Assembly (NCBI GenBank): GCA_028274465.1
Contig: CM051458.1
Span: 27,726,692-27,790,691, forward strand
Length of the DNA stretch: 64,000 bases
Direction: 5' to 3'
Source of the DNA: Plantago ovata
Taxonomy: Eukaryota > Streptophyta > Magnoliopsida > Lamiales > Plantaginaceae
Part shown: positions 12,401 through 24,274 of the stretch, piece by piece
Layout of the letters: every line of letters starts with the position of its first letter
How positions within the stretch are numbered: the first letter of the stretch is position 1
The notes under the pieces: generated by a model
Database searches by the model: none
What the model was told of the DNA's origin: nothing
Seen by the model: the letters and a program-made list of their open reading frames with translations, nothing else
Translations under genes and position numbers: made by a program

Positions 12401-12857
12401 CATGCCGTTTGAAAAATACGAGAAGGAGAACCGGGCTTGGCTAAATCTTCCGTACCCAGTTATCGGTCGACCTGCGGAGTATAACCTATTTGAAGAGGTG
12501 AAGACCCTTTGCAAGGCTTGGGAGGAGACACGGGAGAAATAAGAGATACGAAGGCGTGAGGCCGACCCGGAAGCCTGGGCAGCCGGAAACGTGGAAAGTT
12601 CGTTTAAAAACAACTTTTACATACCACCTTTTTCGACTGTCACCGAGTTAAACACCAATCCGTATGCCCCTCTTCCGTGGCTCAGCTGGAAGCTTCATCT
12701 GGAGGACCTAGCTCGGGCAGCTGCGGAAGCCGAAGAGGCGGAAAAATTAGCTCAGATGGCTCGAGAGGCTATGGACCAAGATACCCAAGCTCAAGACCAA
12801 GTGGATGAGAATGATGAATCTTCCAAGTTTTCCCAGTCCCGGACTCGTGACGATTAG
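9442..12857 (+). pseudogene. Antisense extra gene of the Tat element, putative-gypsy-type-transposon family
   Basis: Opposite in strand to gag-pol and placed between integrase and the 3' LTR. The first part (from MSEVEPKIVDLTELPSS at 9,442) is Ser-rich and then acidic. The central part (about 9,958-10,530, LPLLRHRFTIPDDIELIAP; LELGWRIPFVEEFASIFR) resembles the plant domain named putative gypsy type transposon. The rest is Lys/Glu/Ala-rich with a long coiled coil (about 11,680-11,960, LEGEVSDLRKQVVETSKL). Intron-like borders occur near 10,810-10,915 and 11,600-11,678. Extra ORFs at this position, some antisense, are known in Tat elements such as maize Grande. The gene looks decayed, with about two or three breaks. 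Its function is unknown. Confidence 0.65.
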
Positions 12858-13324
12858 GGGCTTCCTTTATTAATCCGGGGTATGCCCCGTAGTAAACTGT
12901 AACTTTAAACAAAGTTTTATACATTCGGAACTGATTTGATTTACGGAGGTATGCCTCCTTGCATCTGTATTTTAAACAAGTGTCCCAGATTCAGAATCTT
13001 TGCTTGTTTAATTATTATCTATAAATAATAATTTTGTCCCTTGCTTCTAAATAATAAGTCTTTGAACTTCGGAATTTTTTACGAAGCTTGTACTTTGCAC
13101 CAAATTCGTCCGTATGTGTCATGGTTCCGCTACTCGTCGAAAATATAACTCCGAGCTTCGGATGTTCTAACCATAGAAGGTTCTTATTCCGATTGTGTAT
13201 TTAACAAGAATCAAAATATTAAACTGATGAACTGAGGTTCGGACTTTAGAACTGGTTGCAAAATCAAATGTAAAATCTTCAAGGTACGAAAATTTTTCAG
13301 CATAAACTTTCCACGACTTTTCCG

Positions 13325-13880
13325 TTCTACCTCCTTATCCGACGCTCTTTTGACATAAAATATGCGAAGCTCTCACGGTACTTATTTTAATAAGTTAAGA
13401 CCTAAAAATTTTCCTGGTGAAAATTTTTCGTCTCGGTCCGCCTCTTTATCCGACGCTCTTTTGACGTAAAATATGCGAAGCTTTCACGGTACTTATTTTA
13501 ATAAGTTAAGACCTAAAAATTTTCCCGGTGAAACTTTTTCGTCTCGGTCCGCCTCCTTATCCGACGCTCTTTTGACGTAAAATATGTGAAGCTTTCGCGG
13601 TACTTATTTTAATAAGTTAAGACCTAAAAATTTTCCCGGTGAAAATTTTTCGTCTCGGTCCGCCTCTTTATCCGACGCTCTTTTGACGTAAAATATGCGA
13701 AGCTCTCACGGTACTTATTTTAATAAGTTAAGACCTAAAAATTTTCCCGGTGAAAATTTTTCATCTCGGTACGCCTCCTTATCCGACGCTCTTTTGACGT
13801 AAAATATGCGAAGCTTTCACGGTACTTATTTTAATAAGTTAAGACCTAAAAATTTTCCCGGTGAAAATTTTTTCGTCTTG
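13325..13880. repeat. Five-copy 111-bp tandem array in the Tat 3' region
   Basis: Phrases such as gtccgcct at 13,436, 13,547 and 13,658 and gtacgcct at 13,769 recur every 111 bases exactly, with a diverged first unit from about 13,325. Each unit holds tatccgacgctcttttgacg, the near-palindrome acttattttaataagt and aaaattttcccggtgaaa. The units differ by only a few bases. It lies just downstream of integrase in element orientation. Confidence 0.92.
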
Positions 13881-14198
13881 ATTGTCTCTAACTTGTTTAT
13901 TGATTGGCTTCAATAAATTTTTACTCTTTCTCCTTTTCTTCCTTTGGCTTCTTTACATTATAATAACAATTTTATCTTCTGAACTTGCTATCTTAATGTT
14001 TGTGGATCTAACGGAAATCTAAAATGTTAAGGCCGTAACAACTTTGCACCAAACTGAATTGTTCATAAGTAGCTGTTAATGAATTTGACGGAAATCATTA
14101 CAACTCTTTAGACAAATAAAAAGGTTCAAAAGGAAAAATAAAACAAAATAACAAAGTTCCTAGGTGGTCTTCTACTCTCCCGTCTCTGTTCTTCTCTC
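13881..14198. other. Tat spacer between the tandem array and the integrase end
   Basis: About 320 bases of AT-rich untranslated element sequence. No further feature was seen. Confidence 0.6.
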
Positions 14199-16202
14199 CT
14201 AAGTGTAGAATTTCCTTAGGTTCTTAATGTTCCAGGGTCTCTTCCATCCCTTGTCTTCCTCATCTGCTAGCTCGTAGCTGCCATTTTCTCCTGCTTTGGT
14301 TATTTTGTACGGCCCTTTCCATTTTGGCTCAAGTTTACCTGTTCCATCTTGCTGTGTTGCTTTCCTCAGTACCAGGTCTCCCACTTGCAGCTCTCTGTTC
14401 TTCACATTCTTGTTGTAGCTTCTTGCCACTGTGTTCTGGTATTTTATGATCCTCACTAGAGCAGTACTCCTTAGCTCCTCCAATGTGTCTAAGTCCATAA
14501 CTCTTGCCTCATGATTGTCTCCCGGTTCGTAACCTTGTATCCTTAGTGTCTCTACCACTGCTTCTGCCGGGATCACAGCCTCTGGTCCATAGACCAAGTG
14601 AAATGGTGTTTCTTGGGTTGTTGTTCTTGAAGTAGTCCTATATGCCCATAGAACTCCATCTAGCTCATCTACCCAATCTCCTTGACATGCTGTGAGTCTC
14701 TTCTCAATGAGTTCCACCAATGTCCTGTTGGTTCTCTCCACCTGTCCGTTTGATTGGGGATAGTAAACTGATGTGAACCTTTGCTCTATCTTCATCTTTT
14801 TGCACCACTCTTTGAGCTTCTTTCCCGAGAATTGTGTTCCATTGTCCGAGACTATAGCTCTTGGTAGCCCGAACCGACACACTATATTCTTCCAAATGAA
14901 GTCTAGCACCTTGTTTTCTGAAATTGTGGATACTGCCTCTGCCTCGACCCACTTAGAAAAATATTCAACTGCTACGATTAGGAACTTCTTCTGCCCCGTT
15001 CCTTTGGGTAATGGCCCTACTATATCAATTCCCCATCTGTCAAACGGGCACGTGATTATAGTTTGCTTGATCTCTCTGGTTGGCTTTGTGCTTTGCTTGG
15101 CATATTTCTGACACTCCGTACATGCTTTGGCATATCGGATAGAATCTGCGATGATCTTTGGCCAGTAGTATCCTTGCCTCAAAACTTTCTGAGGTAATGA
15201 CCTTCCCCCGGAGTGATTTCCACAACTTCCTTCATGCACCTCTGCCAAAATCTGTTTCGCTTCCAAATTTGTTAAGCACCTCAAGTGAGTACCTGCAAAT
15301 GATCTCCGGTACAAGTCATTCCCAATCATCAAGTATCTTAGTGATCTTGCAACCACTCTTCTCGCATGGTCCTTAATAATTGGGAGCGTTCCCCTAGTCA
15401 AATATCTCCTGATCTCCTGCATCCAATTATCATCTTCCTCGATGTTCAAGATGAGATGCTCTTCTACCGTGACGGACGGCTTAGTTTGTTCCATCAGCAT
15501 TATCCTCCTTGTGTCTATTGCTCCTAAAGTAGATGCATATTTGGCTAACACATCGGCTCTATCATTCTCTCTTCGGGGGATCAATTTCAACTGGAATTCT
15601 TTGAACTCCTCCGCTTCCTCTTTCAACAAGTTTTGATAGCTTCTCATACTCGGGTGTGTCGCCTCGAATTGTCCCCTAAATTGATATTCCACCAGTTGTG
15701 AATCTGTGTATGCTTCCAAATATTCTACTCCCAAGGCCTTTGCTATTTTTATCCCATTCAGAAGAGCCTCATATTCTGCCTCATTGTTTGTAACCTTGAA
15801 AGGGAGTGTAATAGCAAACTCCAGCTCTGCTCCTCTTGGTCCAACTAGATACACTCCTGCTCCTCCCACGTTTGTTAAAGAAGATCCATCTACCCTCAAC
15901 TCCCAGTATTCTCTTCTCTCTTGCTTTTGACTCTGCCCTTTTTCTTTCACCATTTCATCTTCTCCTTCATTTTCTTGGTTGTTTGTATGGTTTTCAACTA
16001 AAGACATGACGGATGCCTTTTTGCTTTCCTCTTCTTCTGTAACCATGTGTTGTGGTCTTGTTGGGAACTCTACGATAAAATCTGCAATGACTTGAGCTTT
16101 CCTTGCTGACGGAGCTTGGAAATCTATGTCATGCTCACTTAACTCAATGGCCCACTTGGCTAATCTTCCTGAATGTTCTGGTCTTCCTAACACTTGCTTC
16201 AA
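14199..16202 (-). pseudogene. Tat RNase H end, archaeal-type RNase H and integrase
   Basis: 667 open codons on the minus strand. The start (MKQVLGRPEHSGRLAKWAIELSEH) is the end of the first RNase H. Residues of about 95-225 form the second RNase H, with acidic positions in RVDGSS, NNEAEYEAL, YTDSQL and NDRADVLA. Integrase follows. Its zinc-binding part has HEGSCGNHSGG and CTECQKYA; its DDE core has WGIDIVGPLP, IVSDNGTQF and VERTNRTLVELIEKRL. The C-terminal part has LVLRKATQQDGTGKLEPKWKGPY. No chromodomain is present, as expected for Tat. Within this stretch the frame is uninterrupted. Confidence 0.9.
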
Positions 16203-16275
16203 TGGTTCATGTGTAAGTACTATGACCTTGTGAGCTCGAAAATATGGTTTCAGCTTCCTTGTGGTGTGGAGTAGG

Positions 16276-18367
16276 TGTAAGAAAATATGGTCAGAGTTAC
16301 CCCTAGGGTACGCAGCGGAATTTTAAAAATTTTCTTAACATACTGGTTAATTGATTATGCATATGTCGTATATATATAAACACGTCAATTAGAAGACTAA
16401 CCTTACTTCCAAAGCAGCTTCCAAGTCTTCGTAATAATCCGGTGTATCTTCTCCTTCGTCGAAGTCGAAGATATCTACAATACTCTGTATATCTGCAAGA
16501 CAATAAGAGTTAGTTTCCAGCTCCTAGAACCTCAACCTTGGTATCCACGGATGAACAGCCTATCGGAAGAATGCTAGGATATTCTTTATGTGACCAAGAA
16601 GACGGGGCGGCAATTCCCTCCGGTGGCGGTGTGCGCGCGCGTGAGGCTAAGGGAGGAGGGGAGAGTTTTTATTTTCTCTAAGAAAACTGGGTAGAATAAC
16701 TGTGTATCAAAAATCACACGTAAAATCGTATGTAAAACTCTCTCCAATAGTCTACTATATATAGTAGTCTATAGAAGCCTAAAGCATAAGCAATTAGACT
16801 TCGTAAAGGAATAAGAATCTAATTCTTATCGCACAAGGAAACCAATATCAAGTCTAGATTCATTCCCAATCAAATCAAAACTCAATCAGGAAAATCTAAC
16901 TTATCCCTTGGACTTCTAATAGAGGAAGGAGTCGAACTCCTTCCCCTATTCTACCACGCGCGCGCGCGCGCCTGTCCTACGGGACGTGGGTCCCACTTTT
17001 GGGACCCACATATATTTCTAAGGCAATCCAAACTCCAAGTAGATTTTTGCCCAAGTGCATATGTTAATTCTAAATTAACATATCCTTTACAATCAAACCT
17101 CCATTATATTTCCAAAATATAATCTTTAATTGTATTTACATAAAATACAATTACTTAGCCAATTCAATTAATAATTCCAAATCATTAATTGAGCCACCAA
17201 TTATTATAATTAATTCCAAATTAATCATAATCCATCTATCACAATTAATTTCAAATTAATTGCGATTCCATCTTCAAGGATATCCTGATAGGCTGAATCA
17301 CCGCATAGTGTGACCCATAGGGCCTCACCGTATTAAGCAAGTCCTAGACTAGGCAACATGGAATTCCTAGACGGTTCCATTTGCAATATTAATACGTGAG
17401 GACGTTTGAGAGGTTTCTCAAAGCTAACCCTTTCGTTGCGAAGCCTGTTGCGCTCAACGCGGCGATGGTAACGTCCCTTCATCTGACTTGCTCGGATGTA
17501 TCTAGGATCGATGAAGTGTCTATCCCAATAATACATCCACGGGCGTCTCAGGGAGTTGTTTGGTTAAGATATACTTATGACCATCATAATATATCATTTG
17601 CACTGGCCAGTGACTTTACCAACACAACTATGCAGACTACGAGCAGTGCTCTCCTGTGCTACACTTGAGAGATGAATCCTTCACAGAATCACTTATCACC
17701 CCCATTTGTATTTAGCCATAATCCTGGATCGTGTCTTAGGTCAACTGCTTATTCAGAGCTGACATCGACGGGTCCACCAAGGATATGGAGCAACAAATGT
17801 GATGATAAAGTCCTGTAAGTACAAAGGACGAATGGCATCACTTCGACAACTCACCGGTTCCCATAGACACGTCGGTGTAGAGTATAATCGATGGGATTGT
17901 CCGGTGGGTACTTCCATTGTTCGATAAAGCTTCTTCGAACAACTATGCGCAGTTATGGGAACGTTCCTTGATTGTCCAACAATCCGTTCCGTGGCCGTGG
18001 GATCGGCTCACACTTGCTCCAACAAGTATAACCTCCACGCATACTAGTCTTGTCAGGTTCATTCAGAGCCCCACATCCGAGATGTACCACGACTAGGGAG
18101 AGTTTGGGATAGATGATAACTCACATAGCTCCCACTAACTGTGTGATCGGTCATCTATCCGAGGGGACATGTTCAGTATCAATACAGACAGCAATATAGA
18201 TATGACATGCTGCAGCCTGGTGTAATATAAATATGAAAGCAATACTCAACAGTAAAATGAAACAAACATATATTATATTACGTTGACCTGTGTAATAGTA
18301 CATATATATCCTCTACAAGGGCACCATGCCCTTAGTAAGGACTGTCTCTAGGACATATACACTATCA
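16276..18367 (-). mobile_element. Solo LTR of the long-LTR Copia family
   Basis: 2,092 bp beginning tgtaagaaaatatggtcaga and ending cacatatcatca-like sequence (the last bases are acactatca). It is flanked by exact gtagg duplications (16,271-16,275 and 18,368-18,372). It matches the two LTRs of the complete Copia at 49,071-51,130 and 56,692-58,768 along its whole length, including a CG-alternating tract near 16,958-16,972. It splits the first RNase H domain of the Tat element. One LTR with an intact target duplication and no body is the usual product of LTR-LTR recombination. Confidence 0.92.
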
Positions 18368-18429
18368 GTAGGGCATAAGCTAATTTCTCCATATCCAAGT
18401 ATCTTGTCTCTGCTGCCGCTAGTGCCTGA

Positions 18430-19948
18430 CGTAGTATATAGGCAAACATTCACTACCTTGCATCCTTACCAAAACGGAACTTATAGCTTCGTATGTGTAG
18501 GCCAAGTATAAGTAGAGTGGCTCTCCTTCCCGTGCTTTTGCTAGTAGCGGTGGCGATTGTAGGTAACTCTTAAGATCTTCCAATGCTTGCTTGCACTCAT
18601 CATCCCACACAAAGTTTTCATTCTTCTTTTTATCTTTCTCAGACTTCCTCAGTATCTTGAAAAAAGGAAGGTTCTTTTCTGCCGACCTTGAGATGAACCG
18701 ACTCAGTGCAATGACCTTTCCTACTAACTGTTGTACCTCATTGTGTGTTCTCGGATGAGGAAGGTCTTGTATTGCTCGGATCTTCTCTGGATTTGCTTCT
18801 ATCCCTCTCTCTGTGACCATGTAACCGAAGAACTTTCCTCCTTTCACTCCGAAAGTGCATTTTGCGGGGTTGAGTTTCATCCCATACTTTCTCAAGATAG
18901 CAAAACACTTGTTCAAATGTTCTATATGATCAACTTCCTTCTTGCTCTTTACAAGCATGTCATCCACATAAACTTCCATTGTCTTACCTAGCTCTTCCTT
19001 GAACATTTGGTTCACAAGTCTTTGGTAAGTTGCTCCTGCGTTTTTCAACCCGAATGGCATGACCTTAAAGCAATAAACACCTCCAGCTGCAAAAAATGCC
19101 GTTCTTGGGATATCCTCTTTTGCCATCTTGATTTGGTAAAAGCCTTGATACGCATCCATGAAGCTTAACAAAGCACATCCCGCTGTTGAATCCACTAGCT
19201 GATCTATCCTTGGGAGACGGTAAGGATCCTTCGGACAGAATTTGTTAAGTCGTGTAAAGTTATTACACATCCTCCACTTGCCGGTCCCTGGCTTTTCTAC
19301 CAATACTACATTGCAAACCCAATTTGAATAACGGACCTCCTCAATGTGTCCGGCTTTCAGCAATCTCTCTACCTCCGCAGCGATAATCGCTTCTTGCTTT
19401 GGTCCAAAATTAGTTCTCTTCTGCCTTATGTGTGTGACCTTAGGGTCCATGTTCAGCCGGTGAACTGCTATGGACGGATCAATCCCTACCAAGTCGTTTG
19501 TGCTCCAAGCAAACACATCTGCGTTCTCCTTGAGACACGCTATTAGCTTACATTCAACTTCCCAATCCATCTCTGTTCCTATCCTTGTTGTTTTCTCAGG
19601 ATCTCCGTCTATGATCTGCACTTCTCTGATCGTCTCTTTGGGTTGTATCTTATTTTGCTGTAAGAATCTTTTCTTAGGAGTTGGAGCGACGGGCTCCTCT
19701 GGGATGACCTTGTACTCCTCCGGGTGGATCTCTTCCTCTTTGGGCTCTTCTCTCGCTTTTAAAGCCTCTCCTCTTTTTTGGTCTTTAGTAAGTGACGGAC
19801 TTACTTTTCGCTTCTTTGTTGGTGCTTCTTTGATGACAAACATTTCTCTTTCCTCTCTTGTCTTCCGCTCTCTTGCCTCTTCTTTTGAAAGTGAGTTTCT
19901 TCTGACCGAGAGAGTATAACACTCCCAAGCTTGATTTATGTTTCCCAC
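18430..19948 (-). pseudogene. Tat reverse transcriptase and start of RNase H
   Basis: About 500 open codons on the minus strand. A charged linker (RKTREEREMFVIKEAP) leads into RT, with GKWRMCNNFTRLNKFCPKDPYR, SFMDAYQGFYQIKMA, MPFGLKNAGATYQRLVN and the catalytic YVDDMLVKS. The connection domain and the start of RNase H (YLAYTYEAISSVLVRMQG) follow. In element order the frame is cut downstream by the solo Copia LTR at 16,276-18,367, which separates it from the rest of RNase H. Family assignment is firm. Confidence 0.88.
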
Positions 19949-19966
19949 TTCTTGTCCTATTCCAGC

Positions 19967-21367
19967 TGATGATGTCGTTTTTCACCAATTAAATTTGTTT
20001 TAAATGCCAAAGAACACTTATCACTACACAAACTAGAGTGCAATGGCAAGTTTTCCCCGAGTGTCGTTCTCTCGGGACCTAACGTGGCTTTGATTGTGGT
20101 TTTTGCTAGTTATTTCAGACAACGAGTTCAAATGTTTATAGAAACGCTTTCTTAGAACAAGCAACGAGAAATCAGATTGTTGTAATCAAGTTTGGAAAAC
20201 GGTTGGTGGTAGAAATCAAATACACATACATGGGTTACGAATATGCTCACAAGTTCAGTGCGTAAAACCTTCGATCAAGTCTGCTAAGCAACTCGTCTAG
20301 GTAACTTTCAAGACACACATCATAAAAGACCACTATCAATACTTTAGAGGTGCTTGTCACTAACACCATTTATCTAGCATGCTGCAAATCTCTAACATAC
20401 AATCCTATAGCTTCATTGACCAAGAGTTTGTCACTATACTCAATTCGAATATATTTTATAGGCAACTAAGAATCATATGAAGGAATTTGCAGCAAGATTG
20501 AATCACAATCTCATGTAAGCATAAACATAACCCATAGCATGCATATTCTACATTCTACCACCAACACAAAGAATTTAGCTACTCATATTCATCAACATAG
20601 ACATCAAATCATATGAATTGTAAATAGGATACATCAAATCAAACTACTAGACAAGAGATAATGATACAATGTTACCACCAAGCTGTCACTAATCGGTGGG
20701 TATCGATGAAAACCTCTCCGTAGATGAAACAATGGATGAAATCCTATGCCAAACCCTTTTATCCAATCTAAAACACAATGTAATCTGAGTTTTCTCTGAG
20801 TTTTGGGGCTTAGGAGCTCTCCAAAATGAAGCTACAGTTCAAAAAGTCTGGAAAAAGTAACTGAAGATCAGATTGAAGAAGGAAAATCCGAAAACGTAAC
20901 CGCTGCCAAGCGGACCGCTTGGAGAGGCCAAGCGGAGCGCTTGGCAAGCGAAGCGCTTGGGCCCTCCAAGCGCTTCGCTTGGCTGCTGTGCCAAAGCTCC
21001 TGGAAAATGAAGCGGAGCGCTTCACTATTCCAGGCGCTTAGCTTGGCTCCTGGGCAGATTTTTGTCTTCCAACTCAATCTTTTTGCCCTCGTACGGCCCT
21101 CGGGTGCCTTGGACTCATCCTTCTCAATGCTTATTGATGCTCAAACACTCACGAACAAGCCGTGGAGATCAAGGAACTTCAACGGGGCCATTTTCTATCA
21201 AAAAGCTCATTTTTAGCTCCAAAAACGCCATTTCGTTCCTAAGTGCCTGAAAATGCAGAAAACAATAAACGTGACACTATTCTACAAAACTAACCAAAAA
21301 ACAAGGCTAAAAGATAGCAAAAGAAGGTAAAAAAGACAAGATGAACGCGTCAAAAATACGTTCATCA
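19967..21367 (-). mobile_element. Solo LTR of an Athila-like family
   Basis: 1,401 bp with TG...CA ends, bounded on both sides by ccagc (19,962-19,966 and 21,368-21,372), an exact 5-bp target duplication. Read on the minus strand it begins TGATGAACGTATTTTTGACG and contains GAATAGTGTCACGTTT followed by TTTTCTGCATTTTCAGG. The LTRs at 31,670, 34,386, 42,260 and 42,638 carry the same blocks in the same order. It is therefore a relative of the Athila-like LTRs, inserted between protease and RT of the Tat element. No internal sequence remains, as expected after recombination between two LTRs. Five GC-rich dyads lie at 20,906-21,023. Confidence 0.85.
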
Positions 21368-21372
21368 CCAGC

Positions 21373-21942
21373 CGGAGTAGGAAACTTTACTCTATTATGT
21401 AGAGTTGATGCCACTTCTTGAAAAACTCTAAGTGCTGGTCTTCCTAGCACCACTTGATAAGAAAACTCAATCTCCACCACTAGGAATGGTATATGTCGTG
21501 TTACTCTTTGTGGCTTTGTACCCAGGGAGACTTTCAAGTAAACTCTTCCCAATGGGTAAATTTGCTCACCTCCAAAACCAACTAAGGAGCTCCCGACCTT
21601 TTCCATTTCTCTGAGATCAACCCTCATTCTCTTCAACGTCCTTAGCAATATAACATTGACCGAGCTTCCCATGTCAATTAGAACTTTCCTTACTGTGAAG
21701 GCTGCGATGTCCGCCGAGACTACCAATGGCACATCCGGCTCTTCGGTATCTCCGTCGCATGGGCTTTGGTTTGGGATCTCGCTGTCGTCGAATGTTATTT
21801 TGTTTCCAGCTGAACCTTTTGTACATGGATCTCCATATGCATCGGCAATCTCTCTCAGATATGAGGCTGTTTTTTCTCTAGGTTTCCTTGTGTCTCCCCT
21901 TGCTGGTCCTCCTGATATGGTGATGACTCCAAACCTTGGCAA
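21373..21942 (-). pseudogene. Tat aspartic protease region
   Basis: This encodes a retropepsin-type protease on the minus strand. VRKVLIDMGSSVNVILLRTLKRM corresponds to the active-site strand and the flap side, where the usual core is D-T/S-G. Next come LVGFGGEQIYPLGRVYLKVSLG and VVLGRPALRVFQEV, typical of plant Gypsy protease. It follows gag. The solo LTR at 19,967-21,367 interrupts the stretch between this domain and RT, so the frame's last residues are encoded by inserted DNA. Confidence 0.8.
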
Positions 21943-22077
21943 GTTATCATCATCTTCGTCTTCATCCCTTTGTCTTTCCTTGTTCCTCCGATGATGATCT
22001 TGTTCTCTACCCTTGCCTTTATCCTCATACCTCCCCTCTCTATCTTCCTCTCTTCTTTCTTTTCTTTGTCGATCTCT

Positions 22078-23880
22078 TCAGTCATGTCTTGATTGTTCCT
22101 CTTTGGCTTCAAACTTTCTCAAGTAACCATCTCTGACTAATCCCTCTATTTCAGTCTTTAGCCACATACACTCTTCAGTGTCATGACCTTTCCCTCTATG
22201 AAATTTGCAATAAAATCTAGAGTTTTCAGATCTCTCTGAAGGTTGTATGGGCTTTGGCCACTTTATGTTCATCTTCTGCTCAACTATCGATGCCAAGATG
22301 TCGGATCTTGGTCGATTTAAAGCTGTGTAGTATGTGTACCTCTTTGGAGGAGTTCTCTCCCTTGGGAAATGGTTTCTCCCATCTTTCCCTCCTCTTTGAT
22401 CTAGCTTCTTAAACTTCGAGGAATTGTTCGGCTTGATTGGTTCCTTGTCTTTCTTGTATCCCGCTCTGATCTGCGCATTTTCTCTAAAGTCTTCAGAGTT
22501 CTTGAAGCTAGAGCACATCTCATCAAAATCTTCATTTGTCTCAACATTTTGTCCATTTGTGGCTATCACATCTCTGAGTCTCTGATTAGTTGTATTCTCA
22601 TACAAGTATATTGCCCTTTGTTTGACATTGTGGGGTTCAACTTCCATAGCTACCTCGTTGAATCTCACGAGAAAGTGACGTACATTCTCTTGAGGATCCT
22701 GAATGATTTTCTTGAGGTCCGTGGCTGGCTTTTTGATTTTTCTCAACCTTTCAAACTTGTGAACAAACTCACTCTTCAGTTGATCATAGCTCTTGACCGA
22801 TCCATGTGCTAATCTTCCCCACCATTCCATTGCATCATCAAAGAGTGTAGTGGGGAATGTCAGGGCACACATGTTCTCGTTATGGCCATAAGCCTCCATC
22901 CTGCTCTCAAACCGGCTTATGAAACCATAAGGACAAGACTTTCCATAATATTGCTCCAATGAGGGTATAATAGTGTCTGGTTTCTTTTGCTCCTTTCTGA
23001 TTTCCAAACTCAATGGGTTCTTGATTTGGACTCTCTCCTTCTCTTTAGATGATATCTGCTTTCTTAGATCATTCATCTTTTTAAGAAGTTCTCTCTGCTC
23101 TTTTGCTATCTCTTCCGGTGTCAATTGTTTCTCCACCTCTTGTCTTGCTTGACCACCTCGTGATTGAGTTTTTCTTTCCTGCTCCTGGGATCGATGTATA
23201 GTGGTAACCATCGCATCTTGAGTTGGGATCAGCTGAGTTGCGCTTATTCCTGATGTGGGGATTGCTCTTGTACTTTCCGCTTGAATCTCTGACCTTCTTT
23301 GGAGCACTTGCCTTAAATATTCTGACCTTGTAACATCTTGTACTTGACCTTGAGTAGTCCTTGTCTCCCATGGGAAAGTAAGTCTATCTTGAATTGGTCT
23401 ACTCGATGTTCCACCCAATTCTAAGTTCAGTGGACGTGTTGGAACTGGAGGATTAACATGACGGATGTTATCCTGAGAGTTCAAGAGGTCATTGTTGGTC
23501 AGATCTACTACACTCCTCATAGGTTGAGTAGCCAAGGGCAAAGTAACATGTCGGATGTTTTCTCTTGTTGTGGCTATCTGAGTATGTGGTGGTCCTAACA
23601 AAGAAGTCGGAATCTCAGTTGTTCCTCCTAACTCAAATTGAAACAAGTCATGAAGACGACTTAGTTGCTCATTTGTTAAACCAAAGAGTGCGCGATTGTC
23701 TAACACATGTCCATTTGGCAACACAAAATTCCTCTCTTGAGCTTGTGAATCTTGTATCGGGATAGCTGTCGTAACTACTCCCTCTGTTGAGCCGGGGATG
23801 AATGGTGGTGCTGATGGGTTCAGCGGTTGTGATCCTTGAAGTGGAGTCTCATTTGGTAAGCTTATTACCACTGGACTCAC
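22078..23880 (-). CDS. Tat gag polyprotein, open over 600 codons
   Basis: A 600-residue frame starting MSPVVISLPNETPLQ. The N-terminal half is Gln/Thr/Pro-rich. A coiled-coil-like Lys/Glu segment lies near residues 240-300 (LTPEEIAKEQRELLKKMNDL). A retrotransposon gag domain follows at about 330-460 (MEWWGRLAHGSVKSYDQLKSEF; NVRHFLVRFNEVAMEV), and then a Cys/His cluster (FYCKFHRGKGHDTEECMWLK) near the end. Length and order fit Tat gag. A short upstream frame (23,877-24,092, minus) with a predicted Glu/Arg coiled coil lies in the leader and may be an extension. The protease follows in a different reading segment downstream. This part of the copy looks whole; its expression is unknown. Confidence 0.85.
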   Translation of the reverse strand: MSPVVISLPNETPLQGSQPLNPSAPPFIPGSTEGVVTTAIPIQDSQAQERNFVLPNGHVLDNRALFGLTNEQLSRLHDLFQFELGGTTEIPTSLLGPPHTQIATTRENIRHVTLPLATQPMRSVVDLTNNDLLNSQDNIRHVNPPVPTRPLNLELGGTSSRPIQDRLTFPWETRTTQGQVQDVTRSEYLRQVLQRRSEIQAESTRAIPTSGISATQLIPTQDAMVTTIHRSQEQERKTQSRGGQARQEVEKQLTPEEIAKEQRELLKKMNDLRKQISSKEKERVQIKNPLSLEIRKEQKKPDTIIPSLEQYYGKSCPYGFISRFESRMEAYGHNENMCALTFPTTLFDDAMEWWGRLAHGSVKSYDQLKSEFVHKFERLRKIKKPATDLKKIIQDPQENVRHFLVRFNEVAMEVEPHNVKQRAIYLYENTTNQRLRDVIATNGQNVETNEDFDEMCSSFKNSEDFRENAQIRAGYKKDKEPIKPNNSSKFKKLDQRGGKDGRNHFPRERTPPKRYTYYTALNRPRSDILASIVEQKMNIKWPKPIQPSERSENSRFYCKFHRGKGHDTEECMWLKTEIEGLVRDGYLRKFEAKEEQSRHD

Positions 23881-24255
23881 GTCCTTGCTAGATTGTCTTG
23901 CACAAGATTTCTTCTAGCATCTTCGAGTTGACGTAACTCTTCCTCTGTTACTCTCCTTCGGTGTTCCAAGTTATTCAGTTCTGCTCTTTGAATAGCCAAT
24001 CTTCTCTCTCTCTCTTGCTCATTGCCCAGCGAGTTTGTGGCCGAGTTTACTTGCAGTATCTCCATCTTGTTGTTCATTTCTTCTCCCTGCATTTACATTT
24101 CTACTGACTCCACTATTTCCTCTTCCTCCTCTTGATTTTCCTCTTCCTCCTCCTCTTCCTCTTGCGGACAAATTACTAGCTCCTTGGTTTCGAGTTGAAT
24201 AATTATTCCCACCATCTCTTCTCAGTGGAGTCCAGGAAATCTTTTAGTAAAGATT

Positions 24256-24271
24256 CCCACAGACGGCGCCA
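24256..24271 (-). promoter_or_regulatory. Primer-binding site of the Tat element
   Basis: Read on the minus strand, the sequence tggcgccgtctgtggg lies 3 bases inside the 5' LTR. It starts with the TGGCGCC block used by many plant Tat and Athila elements to pair with a tRNA 3' end. It fixes the element's orientation. Confidence 0.8.
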
Positions 24272-24274
24272 AAA

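Noticed and set aside
17396-17668. A 90-codon frame conserved at 17,396, 50,157 and 57,795
   Set aside because: All three lie at the same place in copies of one Copia LTR. Their similarity reflects common descent of the LTR, and no protein feature is visible.
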